Shown one piece after another: positions 1 through 8,122 of a stretch of 64,000 nucleotides of DNA. Numbering within the stretch: position 1 is the first letter of the stretch; the number at the start of each line of letters is the position of its first letter. Source of the stretch: Terribium retamae (lineage in GTDB: Bacteria; Pseudomonadota; Alphaproteobacteria; Rhizobiales; Rhizobiaceae); assembly GCF_022347545.1 (NCBI RefSeq), contig NZ_JAKREW010000012.1, positions 62,001 to 126,000 of the forward strand. Direction: 5' to 3'. The translations under genes were made by a program, and so were the position numbers. The notes under the pieces are model-generated. The model was not told the DNA's origin. It searched no databases and saw only the letters and a list, made by a program, of their open reading frames with translations.

Positions 1-65
1 CTGACCGTACCAGTTGATGATTTGAAGGCATCGAATTCCAGCCGAGTGTCGATCCGAGGACCGAG

Positions 66-662
66 ATGAGCAAGAATTTCCTGATCGCAACTGCCTTCGC
101 CGCCATGTTCTGGCCGGCGCACGCCATGGCCGAGCCGATGCCTGGGGTTCGCGGCATCAATCACATCGGCCTCACCGTGCCGGACATCAAAGCGGCTGAA
201 GCGTTCTTCGTCGACGTGATGGGGTGCCAGAAGGCGACGAGCTTCGGCCCGTTTCGGGACGACAAGGGCGACTTCATGAAGGACCTCGTCGACGTCGATC
301 CGCGCGCGGTGATCAACGAGATCACCCTGCTGCGTTGCCAGTCCGGCTCCAACATCGAGCTGTTCGATTACAGCGCGCCCGACAAGAAGGATGTGCGGCC
401 ACGCAATTCCGACAATGGCGGCCACCACATCGCCTTCTATGTCGAAGACATCGATGCGGCGGCGAAATATCTGGCTGCCAAGGGCATCCGCACCCTCAAA
501 GGGCCGATGCCGATCAATGAAGGCCCCGTCGCCGGCCAATCCATTCTCTACTTCTTCGCGCCGTGGGGCCTGCAGCTCGAGGCCATCTCGTTCCCGAAAG
601 GCATGGCCTACGAGAAGAACGGCGGCCCGGTGTTGTGGTCGAACACGGACCCATCGAAATAA
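66..662 (+). CDS. Secreted VOC (glyoxalase-fold) family protein
   Basis: 198-residue protein with an N-terminal signal peptide (hydrophobic stretch about residues 5-21, ending AHAMAEP), so probably periplasmic. The rest is one vicinal-oxygen-chelate unit made of two beta-alpha-beta-beta-beta modules. The usual metal quartet is visible as H33 (INHIGL), E98 (NIELF), H120/H121 (GHHIAF) and E172 (LQLEA). VOC members include glyoxalases, extradiol dioxygenases and epimerases; the substrate here is unknown. The start has a GAGGA ribosome site about 8 bases upstream. It lies 12 bases before an indolepyruvate oxidoreductase gene and is probably co-transcribed with it. A signal peptide on a VOC enzyme is uncommon. 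The fold is certain; the function is open. Confidence 0.85.
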   Translation: MSKNFLIATAFAAMFWPAHAMAEPMPGVRGINHIGLTVPDIKAAEAFFVDVMGCQKATSFGPFRDDKGDFMKDLVDVDPRAVINEITLLRCQSGSNIELFDYSAPDKKDVRPRNSDNGGHHIAFYVEDIDAAAKYLAAKGIRTLKGPMPINEGPVAGQSILYFFAPWGLQLEAISFPKGMAYEKNGGPVLWSNTDPSK

Positions 663-674
663 GGAAAGCTCGCC

Positions 675-2828
675 ATGGCAGAACGGTCATTCGCCAAGGA
701 GGTGAAGAAGCTGAAGCTTGGAGCCGGTGAAGAGTTCACCGGTGAAGGGATTCTGGCCATCACCAAGGCCCTGCTGCAATGCGGCGTCGGTTATGTCGGC
801 GGCTACCAGGGCGCGCCGATCAGCCATCTGATGGACGTGCTGGCGGATTCCCAGGAAATCCTGGCGGAGCTCGGCGTGCATTTCGAGGCGAGTGCTTCCG
901 AAGCCACCGCGACCGCCATGCTGGCGGCCTCCGTTCACTACCCGATCCGCGGCGCCGCAACCTTCAAGTCGACGGTGGGCACCAACGTCGCCTCCGATGC
1001 ATTGGCTAACCTTGCTTCCGGTGGTGTCACCGGCGGTGCGCTGATCATCGTCGGCGAGGATTATGGTGAAGGCTCCTCCATCATGCAGGAGCGCAGCCAC
1101 GCCTTTGCGATGAAGAGCCAGGTCTGGCTGCTCGACCCCCGTCCGAACCTGCCGTCGATCGTGGCCGCCGTCGAACACGGCTTCGAATTGTCGGAAGCCT
1201 CAAACACGCCGGTCATGCTGCAGGTGCGCATCCGCTGCTGCCACGTGCACGGTTCCTTCATTGCCAAGGACAATGTCCGGCCGATCATGACCGTCGCCGA
1301 TGCATTGGAAAATCCACGCCGCGACACCCAGCGCATCGTGCTGCCGCCCGCATCGTTCCTGCACGAAAAGGAGAAGGTCTCCAAGCGTCTGCCGGCTGCC
1401 ATCGACTACATCAAGCGCCACCAGCTCAATGAGACCTTCGGCGGCTCCGGCAAGGTCGGCATCATCATGCAGGGCGGCATGTACAACGGCGTCATCCGCG
1501 CGCTGCAGCGGCTTGGCCTCGCCAATGTGTATGGCGAGACCGAGGTGCCGCTGCACGTTCTCAATGTCACCTATCCGCTGGTCGAGGACGACCTTGTCGC
1601 CTTCTGCGCCGACAAGGATGCCGTGCTGATCGTTGAAGAAGGCCAGCCCGACTATATCGAGCAGGCTCTGGGGTCGATGCTCTACAAGGCCGGCGCTTCG
1701 GTGAAACTCGAAGGCAAGGGCATGCTGCCGATGGCCGGCGAATATTCCGGCGATGTCATGCTGTCCGGCATCGGTGCCTTCATGCGCAAGTATGGCAGCG
1801 ACCTGCTGGCGCCGGAAATCCGCGCGCCCAACGTGCCGGCGCCGCCGATCTTCGACGATCTCGCCAAGACCGTGCCGATGCGCCCGCCGGGCTTCTGTGT
1901 CGGCTGCCCGGAACGGCCGATCTTCGCCGCCACGAAACTGGCCGAGCAGGAGCTGGGCAAGCACCACATCGCCTCCGATATCGGCTGCCATTTGTTCTCG
2001 ATCATGCCGCCCTTCGAACTGGGCGCCACGACGATGGGCTATGGCCTCGGCCCGGCTTCGGCTTCCGCCTTCAATTCGCCGGACGCCAAGCGGCGCTCCA
2101 TCTCCTTCGTCGGCGATGGCGGTTTCTGGCACAACGGCCTGACGTCCTCGATCGGCAATGCCGTCTTCAACAAGAATGACGGCGTGATCGTGGTCGTGGA
2201 CAATTACTATTCGGCGGCAACCGGGGGCCAGGACATCCTGTCTTCGCGCGCCTCCAACCGCACCAAGTCGACCAAGCATCCGATCACCGATGCCATCAAG
2301 GGCATGGGCGTGAAATGGGTGCGCCATATCGAGCGCACCTATGATGTCGGCACCATGCGCGACGCGTTGAAGGAGGCGCTGACGACGGAGGAGAAGGGGC
2401 CGAAGGTCATCGTCGCCTCGTCCGAATGCATGCTCAACCGCCAGCGTCGCGAAGCGCCACTCAAGAAGAAGGCGATTGCCGAGGGCAAGCGCATGGTGAA
2501 AACCAAGTTCGGCGTCGACGAGGACGTCTGCACCGGTGATCACGCCTGCATGCGGCTCTCCGGCTGTCCGTCGCTGACGGTCAAGCATCTCGATGATCCG
2601 TTGCGCGACGATCCGGTGGCGGCGATCGACGAGAACTGCGTCGGCTGCGGCAACTGCGGCGAGGTCGCTGACGCTGCCGTGCTGTGTCCGTCCTTCTACC
2701 AGGCCGATGTGATTTCCAACCCGACAGGCTGGGATCGTTTCTGGTTCGGCCTGCGCCAGCGCGTCATTGCCGCGCTGCAGGGCTGGCGCGAGCGCGGCCG
2801 ACCCGTGTTTGGAGACGTCGCGGCATGA
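675..2828 (+). CDS. iorA: Indolepyruvate:ferredoxin oxidoreductase, alpha subunit (TPP and 4Fe-4S)
   Basis: 717-residue thiamine-diphosphate 2-oxoacid:ferredoxin oxidoreductase. Family knowledge: it oxidatively decarboxylates aryl pyruvates such as indolepyruvate (from tryptophan transamination) to aryl-acetyl-CoA. Visible in order: an N-terminal pyrimidine-binding domain, the FCVGCPERP motif near residue 408 typical of IorA, the TPP-binding GDG near residue 480 with the partner DN about 27 residues later, and a C-terminal ferredoxin-like segment with CVGCGNCG and a following CP near residues 655-675. The stop overlaps the next gene's start (ATGA), so the two subunits are translationally coupled. 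Substrate could be another aryl pyruvate or 2-oxoacid; the nearby tryptophan genes favour an aromatic one. Confidence 0.88.
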   Translation: MAERSFAKEVKKLKLGAGEEFTGEGILAITKALLQCGVGYVGGYQGAPISHLMDVLADSQEILAELGVHFEASASEATATAMLAASVHYPIRGAATFKSTVGTNVASDALANLASGGVTGGALIIVGEDYGEGSSIMQERSHAFAMKSQVWLLDPRPNLPSIVAAVEHGFELSEASNTPVMLQVRIRCCHVHGSFIAKDNVRPIMTVADALENPRRDTQRIVLPPASFLHEKEKVSKRLPAAIDYIKRHQLNETFGGSGKVGIIMQGGMYNGVIRALQRLGLANVYGETEVPLHVLNVTYPLVEDDLVAFCADKDAVLIVEEGQPDYIEQALGSMLYKAGASVKLEGKGMLPMAGEYSGDVMLSGIGAFMRKYGSDLLAPEIRAPNVPAPPIFDDLAKTVPMRPPGFCVGCPERPIFAATKLAEQELGKHHIASDIGCHLFSIMPPFELGATTMGYGLGPASASAFNSPDAKRRSISFVGDGGFWHNGLTSSIGNAVFNKNDGVIVVVDNYYSAATGGQDILSSRASNRTKSTKHPITDAIKGMGVKWVRHIERTYDVGTMRDALKEALTTEEKGPKVIVASSECMLNRQRREAPLKKKAIAEGKRMVKTKFGVDEDVCTGDHACMRLSGCPSLTVKHLDDPLRDDPVAAIDENCVGCGNCGEVADAAVLCPSFYQADVISNPTGWDRFWFGLRQRVIAALQGWRERGRPVFGDVAA

Positions 2829-4396
2829 AGTTCGGGTTGCCGGAAGGGCCGGATACCACCGGTCGCATCATCAAGATTTGTATCCTGGCCGTGGGCGGGC
2901 AGGGCGGTGGCGTGCTGAGCGGCTGGGTGACCGACGTCGCTCAGCGCGCCGGCTGGCACGTCCAGTCGACCTCCGTGGCCGGTGTCGCCCAGCGTACCGG
3001 CGCCACCATCTATTATGTCGAGATGCTGCCGCGCGATCCGGAGCGGCCGAATGACCATCCCGTGCTGTCGCTCAGCCCGTCGCCGGGTGATGTCGACATC
3101 CTGATTGCAGCGGAATTGGCGGAGGCCGGCCGCGCCGTGCTGCGCGGTTTCGTGACGCCCGATCGCACCACGCTGATCGCCTCCAGCCACCGCATGCTGG
3201 CGGTGTCGGAAAAGATCGTGCCGGGCGACGGCCGCGCCGATTCCGACACGGTGTCGCGTCGTGCCGGCGAGGCCGCCAGAAGGCTGATCCATTTCGACAT
3301 GGAAGCGATGGCCAAAAAGGCCGGCAGTGTGGTCTCCGCAAGCCTGTTCGGCGCGCTGGCCGGTTCGGGCGAATTGCCTTTCTCGCGTGAGCAATTCGAA
3401 GCCACCATCAAGGCCGGCGGTAAGGGAACAGAGGCCAGTCTGGCCGCTTTCGCCCTGGCTTACGATCGGGCCGCCGGTGGTGAGGCGCCTGCTGCCGCTT
3501 CCGAAACAAAAGCAAAGCATGGCGAAGGCACGGTTCTGCCGAAGTCACTGAAGCGCGGATGGGAAGCCCTGTCCGCTCGCGCCGCTGCGTTGCCGCAGCC
3601 GGTGCGTGAGATGGCCGAGCCTGGCCTGCGCAAGGTGGTCGACTTCCTCGATCTCGCCTATGGCGAGGACTATCTGTCGGAACTGGAACGTCTGGTTGCG
3701 GCGGACAGCGAGGCCGAATCTTATACCTTCTCACGGGAAGCCGCGAAGTATATCGCCAACGCCATGGTCTATGACGACATCATCCGTGTCGCCGACGTGA
3801 AGACCCGGCCAGGGCGTTCGCAGCGCGTGCGCGACGAGGTGCGTCTCGGCAAGAGCCAGACCCTTGCGACGACCGAGTATTTCCATCCGCGCATGGAGGA
3901 AATGGTCGGCCTGATGCCGGCCGGTCTCGGCGCTGCGCTGGAGGCACGGCCGAAGATGATGAAGACATTCAACCGCTTCATCGACCGAGGCCGCCGCATC
4001 CGCACCGACACGATCTTCGGCTTCGGCATGTTGTGGACGATCGGCGGCCTGCGCCGCTGGCGTCGTGGCCTGCTGCGTCACAAGGTCGAGGCGGCGCATA
4101 TGCGCGAATGGCTGCAGCTTGCGGAAGCCGAACGCGGCCGGGACTATGCGCTTGGCGTCGAGGTCTTGAAATGCCGTCGTCTGATCAAGGGTTATTCCGA
4201 CACCCATGCGCGCGGCCATTCCAAATTCGACAAGGTGCTGGGCTGCCTGCCCATGCTGCGCGACCGCGGCGACGCGGCGGACTGGGTGAGGCGTCTGCGC
4301 GAAGCGGCTCTTGCCGACGCCGATGGTGTTGCTCTCGACGGCGCCATCAAGACGGTGCGCTCCTTCGCGGATGATTCCGGTAAATTGGCTGGGTGA
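2825..4396 (+). CDS. iorB: Indolepyruvate oxidoreductase subunit beta-family protein with long C-terminal domain
   Basis: The chosen ATG overlaps the alpha-subunit stop, giving 523 residues; an upstream in-frame start would lie inside the previous gene. The N-terminal about 200 residues form the pyruvate:ferredoxin oxidoreductase gamma domain, with the glycine-rich GGQGGG near residue 23 that binds cofactor/CoA. The remaining 300 residues are the extra C-terminal domain (DUF6537-like) found when this subunit accompanies a ferredoxin-fused alpha subunit. This makes it about 2.5 times the archaeal IorB length. It should form the heteromeric oxidoreductase with the preceding gene product. Aerobic proteobacterial relatives are poorly studied, so the electron acceptor is uncertain. 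Confidence 0.85.
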   Translation: MKFGLPEGPDTTGRIIKICILAVGGQGGGVLSGWVTDVAQRAGWHVQSTSVAGVAQRTGATIYYVEMLPRDPERPNDHPVLSLSPSPGDVDILIAAELAEAGRAVLRGFVTPDRTTLIASSHRMLAVSEKIVPGDGRADSDTVSRRAGEAARRLIHFDMEAMAKKAGSVVSASLFGALAGSGELPFSREQFEATIKAGGKGTEASLAAFALAYDRAAGGEAPAAASETKAKHGEGTVLPKSLKRGWEALSARAAALPQPVREMAEPGLRKVVDFLDLAYGEDYLSELERLVAADSEAESYTFSREAAKYIANAMVYDDIIRVADVKTRPGRSQRVRDEVRLGKSQTLATTEYFHPRMEEMVGLMPAGLGAALEARPKMMKTFNRFIDRGRRIRTDTIFGFGMLWTIGGLRRWRRGLLRHKVEAAHMREWLQLAEAERGRDYALGVEVLKCRRLIKGYSDTHARGHSKFDKVLGCLPMLRDRGDAADWVRRLREAALADADGVALDGAIKTVRSFADDSGKLAG

Positions 4397-4435
4397 TTTT
4401 GAGCCGGTCCGTTTCGATTGACGGACCCGGCAGTT

Positions 4436-4446
4436 ACTTTATGCTT
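4436..4446 (+). promoter_or_regulatory. Candidate MarR operator half-site
   Basis: ACTTTATGCTT, about 100 bases upstream of the MarR gene. The same 11 bases occur, on the opposite strand, within the 16-base motif at 19153-19168, and 9 of the 11 match the motif at 9051-9066. It would fit autoregulation. Only half of the palindrome is conserved here, so support is moderate. Confidence 0.35.
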
Positions 4447-4546
4447 TGACCATCACGGATGGAGTCGAGGCCATCTGGGAGCCGTGCCGGGGGGCGCGGT
4501 GTGTTTGATGGGGCGCCCGCGTGATGCGGCAGGGGTGGATTCATCG

Positions 4547-5059
4547 ATGGCGGAAACAGATATCGAAGGCTGGCTCGACAGTGAGACCAAGGTGGTCGAA
4601 GCGCCGGCCGATCATGGCGACGAGACACGGCTGTGGCTGCGGCTGCTGACTTGCACCACACTGATCGAGGCGGAAATCCGCCGTCAGCTGCGCGAAGAAT
4701 TCGACTTCACCTTGCCGCGTTTCGATCTGCTGGCGCAGCTCGAACGGGCGGAAGACGGCATGGTGCTGGGCGAGGTTTCGCGCCGCATGATGGTGTCGGC
4801 TGGCAATCTCACCGCGCTGGTGGAGCGCCTGGTCGAGAGCGGCCACATCAGCCGCACCACGTCACCGACGGATCGCCGCGTGCAGATCGTGGCGCTTACC
4901 GCCTTCGGCCGCAAGGAATTCCGCAAGATGGCTGATCGCCATGGCGACTGGATCGGTGCGCTGTTCCAGGGGCTGTCGTCGCGCGACCGCGAGGTGCTGA
5001 TGAAGGAACTCGGCAAGCTGAAGGGCTCGATCCGCGGCGCGCTCGCCGACAACGCTTGA
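4547..5059 (+). CDS. MarR family transcriptional regulator
   Basis: 170 residues when started at the ATG preceded by AGGGG about 11 bases upstream; a longer frame opens at 4418 but its extra 43 residues are not MarR-like. The winged helix-turn-helix spans about residues 40-120, with recognition segment RRMMVSAGNLTALVERL and wing SPTDRRVQIVAL typical of MarR. MarR relatives that control aromatic CoA pathways (BadR, CouR, HcaR types) respond to aryl-CoA thioesters, which suits the neighbouring anthraniloyl-CoA genes, but that ligand is inference. A motif shared by its own upstream region and two catabolic promoters is a candidate operator. Confidence 0.85.
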   Translation: MAETDIEGWLDSETKVVEAPADHGDETRLWLRLLTCTTLIEAEIRRQLREEFDFTLPRFDLLAQLERAEDGMVLGEVSRRMMVSAGNLTALVERLVESGHISRTTSPTDRRVQIVALTAFGRKEFRKMADRHGDWIGALFQGLSSRDREVLMKELGKLKGSIRGALADNA

Positions 5060-5080
5060 GAAAAGCAACTTTTTAAACTG

Positions 5081-5116
5081 AAAAGGCCGCCTCGCATTTG
5101 CTGGGCGGCCTTTTTT
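5081..5116. terminator. Bidirectional intrinsic terminator
   Basis: Perfect 11-bp stem (aaaaggccgcc, 5081-5091, with 5104-5114) followed by six T on the plus strand and preceded by A residues, so it can stop both the MarR transcript and the convergent ABC transporter transcript. Confidence 0.85.
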
Positions 5117-5120
5117 GCTG

Positions 5121-6044
5121 TCACTCCCGCATTACTTCGCGGGCAGCGCCGGGTGCCCGGCCGCGCTTCAGGCTGGGCAGCGCCAGCATCAGCAGCACGA
5201 ACAGGCCGGTGGCCAGCTTCAGGTCGGGCGGCGGCATGCCGGCGGCCAGACACAGCGAGACAAGCTGGTAGTAGACGACGGCGCCGACGAAAGGCGCTGC
5301 CAGCTGGCGCAGCACTGTCTGTTTGCCAGTGATTGCTTCACCGATCATCAGCGCGGCGAGGCCGTTGATGAGGATGCCGAGTCCCATGTTGACGTCGGCG
5401 AAGCCCTGCGACTGCACCATCAGCGAACCGCTGAGCGCCGAGAATGCGCTGGCCAGGCCGACGCCGCCGATGGTCGCCGTCCAGACATTGATGCCTTGTG
5501 CTTCGGCCATGTCGGGGTTGGAGCCGACGGCGCGCACGCCGGTGCCGCGTTCGGTCTTGAAGTAGAGATAGAGCAGAACGAACACGAGCAGGCCGAGGGC
5601 GCCGGCAATGGCGATCTTGGTGCTGGGGAAGCCCGGCTGGCCGAAAGGCGACCAGTTGAACAGCGATTCCATGCCGAACACGGACAGGTTGGAACGGCCC
5701 ATGATGCGCAGATTGATCGAATAGAGCATCGTCATCATCAGGATGCCCGCCAGCAGCGTATGGATGCGGAAGCGCAGATGGATGTAGGCGGTGCAGCAGC
5801 CGGCGGCGAAGCCGGTGATGAGCGCGGCAGCGATCGCCGTCAACGGTGACTGGCCAGCGGCCAGCAGCACGCCAGCGACACAGCCCCCGAGCGGGAAGGC
5901 GCCTTCGCTGGTCAGGTCCGGGAAGGAGAGCATCCGGAACGGGATCATGATGCCGAGCACCACGAAGGCGAGGATGAGGCTCTGCGCCAAGGTGACGGGA
6001 ACGAGCGCGACAAAGCTCGAGAAAATGTCCTGGATCATGGCCAT
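5121..6044 (-). CDS. ABC transporter permease, TrpY/COG4120 type
   Basis: 307-residue polytopic inner-membrane protein with about eight to nine hydrophobic segments, including a start-proximal one (LAQSLILAFVVLGIMIPF). It belongs to the BPD_transp_2-related permeases that pair with COG2984 binding proteins and COG1101 ATPases, the set called TrpXYZ where it was linked to tryptophan uptake. Its start is 5 bases after the ATPase stop (transcribed ATPase then permease) and its end abuts a shared terminator. Substrate by context may be tryptophan, kynurenine or anthranilate; this is not shown by sequence. Confidence 0.85.
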   Translation of the reverse strand: MAMIQDIFSSFVALVPVTLAQSLILAFVVLGIMIPFRMLSFPDLTSEGAFPLGGCVAGVLLAAGQSPLTAIAAALITGFAAGCCTAYIHLRFRIHTLLAGILMMTMLYSINLRIMGRSNLSVFGMESLFNWSPFGQPGFPSTKIAIAGALGLLVFVLLYLYFKTERGTGVRAVGSNPDMAEAQGINVWTATIGGVGLASAFSALSGSLMVQSQGFADVNMGLGILINGLAALMIGEAITGKQTVLRQLAAPFVGAVVYYQLVSLCLAAGMPPPDLKLATGLFVLLMLALPSLKRGRAPGAAREVMRE

Positions 6045-6049
6045 GGCGG

Positions 6050-6829
6050 TCAGCTCGCGAGCAGCATGCGGTCGCTCTTGACGGCGAAATGGCCGATCAG
6101 GTCCGCAACGGTGGTCTGTTTCTTCTCTTCGCCGCCGATTTCAAGGCGTACCTTGCCGGCGTCGAGCATGATGATGCGGTTTCCGTAGTCGACGGCATGC
6201 TGCATGTTGTGCGTCACCATTAGCGTGGTGAGCTTCAGCGCCTCGACTGCCTTCACCGTCGCTTTCATGACGATGTCGGCCGTGCGCGGATCGAGCGCCG
6301 CGGTGTGTTCGTCGAGCAGAAGCAGTTCCGGCTCGCCGCCGACCGCCATGATCAGCGAGAGCGACTGGCGTTGGCCGCCCGAAAGCAGTTCGACACGGGT
6401 ATCCAGCCGGTTCTCGAGGCCGAGGCCGAGCAGCGCCAGCCGTTCCTTGTAGGCGGCAAGCCGCGTGGCGTTGAGACCCTGGCGCAGCCGGCGCTTCTGG
6501 CTGCGCAGATCGGCCAGCAGCATGTTCTCGGCCACCGTCATCGAGGCGGCGGTGCCTTTCATCGGATCCTGGAAGACGCGTGCGAGCTTGGCGGCGCGCT
6601 TGTAGACCGGCATGCCGGTGACGTCGGTCTCGTTGATCTGGACCTTGCCGGTGTCGAGGATCAGCGCGCCGGAAATGGCGTTGAGCATGCTGCTCTTGCC
6701 GGCGCCGTTGGAACCGATGACGACGCCGAAGTCACCTGTCTTGAGCGACAGGTTCAGACCGTTGAGCGCGATCTTCTCGTCGGCCTGTCCTTTGAAGAAT
6801 ACCTTGCGTGCCGATTTGATTTCCAGCAT
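6050..6829 (-). CDS. ABC transporter ATP-binding protein, TrpZ/COG1101 type
   Basis: 259 residues from an ATG with a strong AGGAGGTGCG site just upstream; the 36 residues of the longer open frame upstream are not ABC-like. Walker A GSNGAGKS at 39-46, signature LSGGQ at 149-153, Walker B ending at D173 with catalytic E174, and switch His at 207 are all intact. It energises the partner permease encoded 5 bases downstream. The signature-to-Walker-B segment matches the family that serves COG2984 binding proteins. A terminator hairpin separates it from the upstream binding-protein gene. Confidence 0.9.
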   Translation of the reverse strand: MLEIKSARKVFFKGQADEKIALNGLNLSLKTGDFGVVIGSNGAGKSSMLNAISGALILDTGKVQINETDVTGMPVYKRAAKLARVFQDPMKGTAASMTVAENMLLADLRSQKRRLRQGLNATRLAAYKERLALLGLGLENRLDTRVELLSGGQRQSLSLIMAVGGEPELLLLDEHTAALDPRTADIVMKATVKAVEALKLTTLMVTHNMQHAVDYGNRIIMLDAGKVRLEIGGEEKKQTTVADLIGHFAVKSDRMLLAS

Positions 6830-6898
6830 CCGCACCTCCTTGCGCAACGATCCGGTGGCGAGCCTCGCCGGCCATGATGTGCGCTGACCCCATTTAAG

Positions 6899-6933
6899 AA
6901 AAAACGGCGCCCGAGTTGCAGTTCCGGGCGCCG
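6899..6933 (-). terminator. Terminator/attenuator between binding-protein and ATPase genes
   Basis: Perfect 9-bp stem cggcgcccg (6905-6913) / cgggcgccg (6925-6933), followed on the minus strand by six T (6904-6899). It lies after the binding-protein gene and before the ATPase gene of the same operon. Partial termination here would give the excess of binding protein over ATPase and permease that is usual in ABC importers. Confidence 0.8.
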
Positions 6934-6958
6934 CCACGCGATCCTCAGTCCAGCCAGC

Positions 6959-7945
6959 CTAGTCGGCGAAGCACTTGCAGTCGTCGAGCGCTGCCGGAAT
7001 CTTCAGGCCGAAGTCAGCGGCGACCTTCTTCGAGATCAGCGGGCTGTGGTCGGCGTAGGCCGGACGGAACGGCGGGATTTCCTTCGGGTCCTTGCCCTTC
7101 AGGATCTCGGCTGCGATCTTGCCGGCAGCAAGGCCGACCTGGTCGTAGTTGACCGCGAAGCTGGCCGGAACCACACCCTTGCGCACGGCGCCGTCGTCGG
7201 AGTTGACGATCGGGATGCCGGCCTGGCGGGCGGCAGCCGAAACCGCGGCGATCGCAGGCTGCAACAGGTTCGAAGCCGGGGTGTAGATCACGTCTGCCTT
7301 GCCCTTGAGCGAAGCGATGCGCTGCTGGATGTCGTTGACGTTGTCGACGCCGACGGCGACGACTTCAAAACCGGCCTTCGGTGCGGCTTCCTTGATCTTG
7401 TCGAGCACGGCGACGTCATTGGCTTCGCCGGGGTTGTAAGGAACGCCGAAACGCTTGGCTTCGGGCAGCAGCTTCTTGGTGAATTCCATCACGGCCGATA
7501 CGTCCTGCAGGTCGGAGGAACCGGTGATGCCGGTGTCGCCGGCTTCCCACGACGGGACCAGCTTGGCGGCGACCGGGTCGGTCACGGCGGTGAAGACGAT
7601 GTTGATGCCGCTGCCGGCAAGCTGCTGCTTGGCGATCTGCGAGACCGGGGTCGTCACGGTGTAGATCAGCTTCGGGTTTTCGGCCTTCAGCTTCTCGATC
7701 ATCTGCGGGACCAGGGTGGCGTCGAAATTGGTGTGGCTCTCGGTAAAGACCACATCCTTCCCCTCGACGAAGCCGCTCTCGGCCAGGCCCTTCTTGAAGC
7801 CGGCGATCGAGGCGTTGAGCTGCGGATGTTCGCCGAAATTGGCGATGCCGATGCGAACCGGATCCGCAGCGGCGCTGACGACGCTGGCGATCAGCGAGCC
7901 TGCAAGTACTATTCCGGACAACCAGCCGGACTTAGACGAAATCAT
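6959..7945 (-). CDS. ABC transporter substrate-binding protein (COG2984/TrpX type)
   Basis: 328 residues with an N-terminal signal peptide (hydrophobic GIVLAGSLIASVVSAAADP) and the ABC_sub_bind fold, two Rossmann-like lobes (N-lobe motif VRIGIANFGEHPQL; later VNSDDGAVRKG and FAVNYDQVGLAAG). The start has GGGAGG nearby on the minus strand. It is first in the importer operon and is followed by an intrinsic terminator, which separates its expression level from that of the downstream genes. Relatives bind tryptophan or other aromatic compounds, others are uncharacterised; the aromatic neighbourhood favours an indole or aminobenzoate ligand by inference. Confidence 0.88.
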   Translation of the reverse strand: MISSKSGWLSGIVLAGSLIASVVSAAADPVRIGIANFGEHPQLNASIAGFKKGLAESGFVEGKDVVFTESHTNFDATLVPQMIEKLKAENPKLIYTVTTPVSQIAKQQLAGSGINIVFTAVTDPVAAKLVPSWEAGDTGITGSSDLQDVSAVMEFTKKLLPEAKRFGVPYNPGEANDVAVLDKIKEAAPKAGFEVVAVGVDNVNDIQQRIASLKGKADVIYTPASNLLQPAIAAVSAAARQAGIPIVNSDDGAVRKGVVPASFAVNYDQVGLAAGKIAAEILKGKDPKEIPPFRPAYADHSPLISKKVAADFGLKIPAALDDCKCFAD

Positions 7946-8030
7946 GTTTTCCTCCCAGATTAGGCAAGCGGCCGTCTCTCCCCGGCGCCCCAGGTTGCAT
8001 CATAACGGGTCGGCAAACCTTGTCAAAAGG

Positions 8031-8042
8031 TTTATATATAAA
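8031..8042. promoter_or_regulatory. AT-rich palindrome in divergent promoter
   Basis: Perfect 12-bp palindrome tttatatataaa inside a strongly AT-rich stretch (about 8027-8100) in otherwise GC-rich DNA, between the importer operon and the divergent GntR gene. It is a plausible core promoter or GntR operator. There is only one copy. Confidence 0.3.
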
Positions 8043-8122
8043 ATATCTGCTGTGGATGTTTGATATATTATTTTGCCGATAGGCCCGCCAAATATATGAT
8101 CCTTGCGTGGAGGAAAAGTGCG

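Noticed and set aside
5115..5849. Plus-strand 244-codon frame opposite the permease
   Set aside because: Mirror of the permease gene, His/Gln/Ala-rich without domains.
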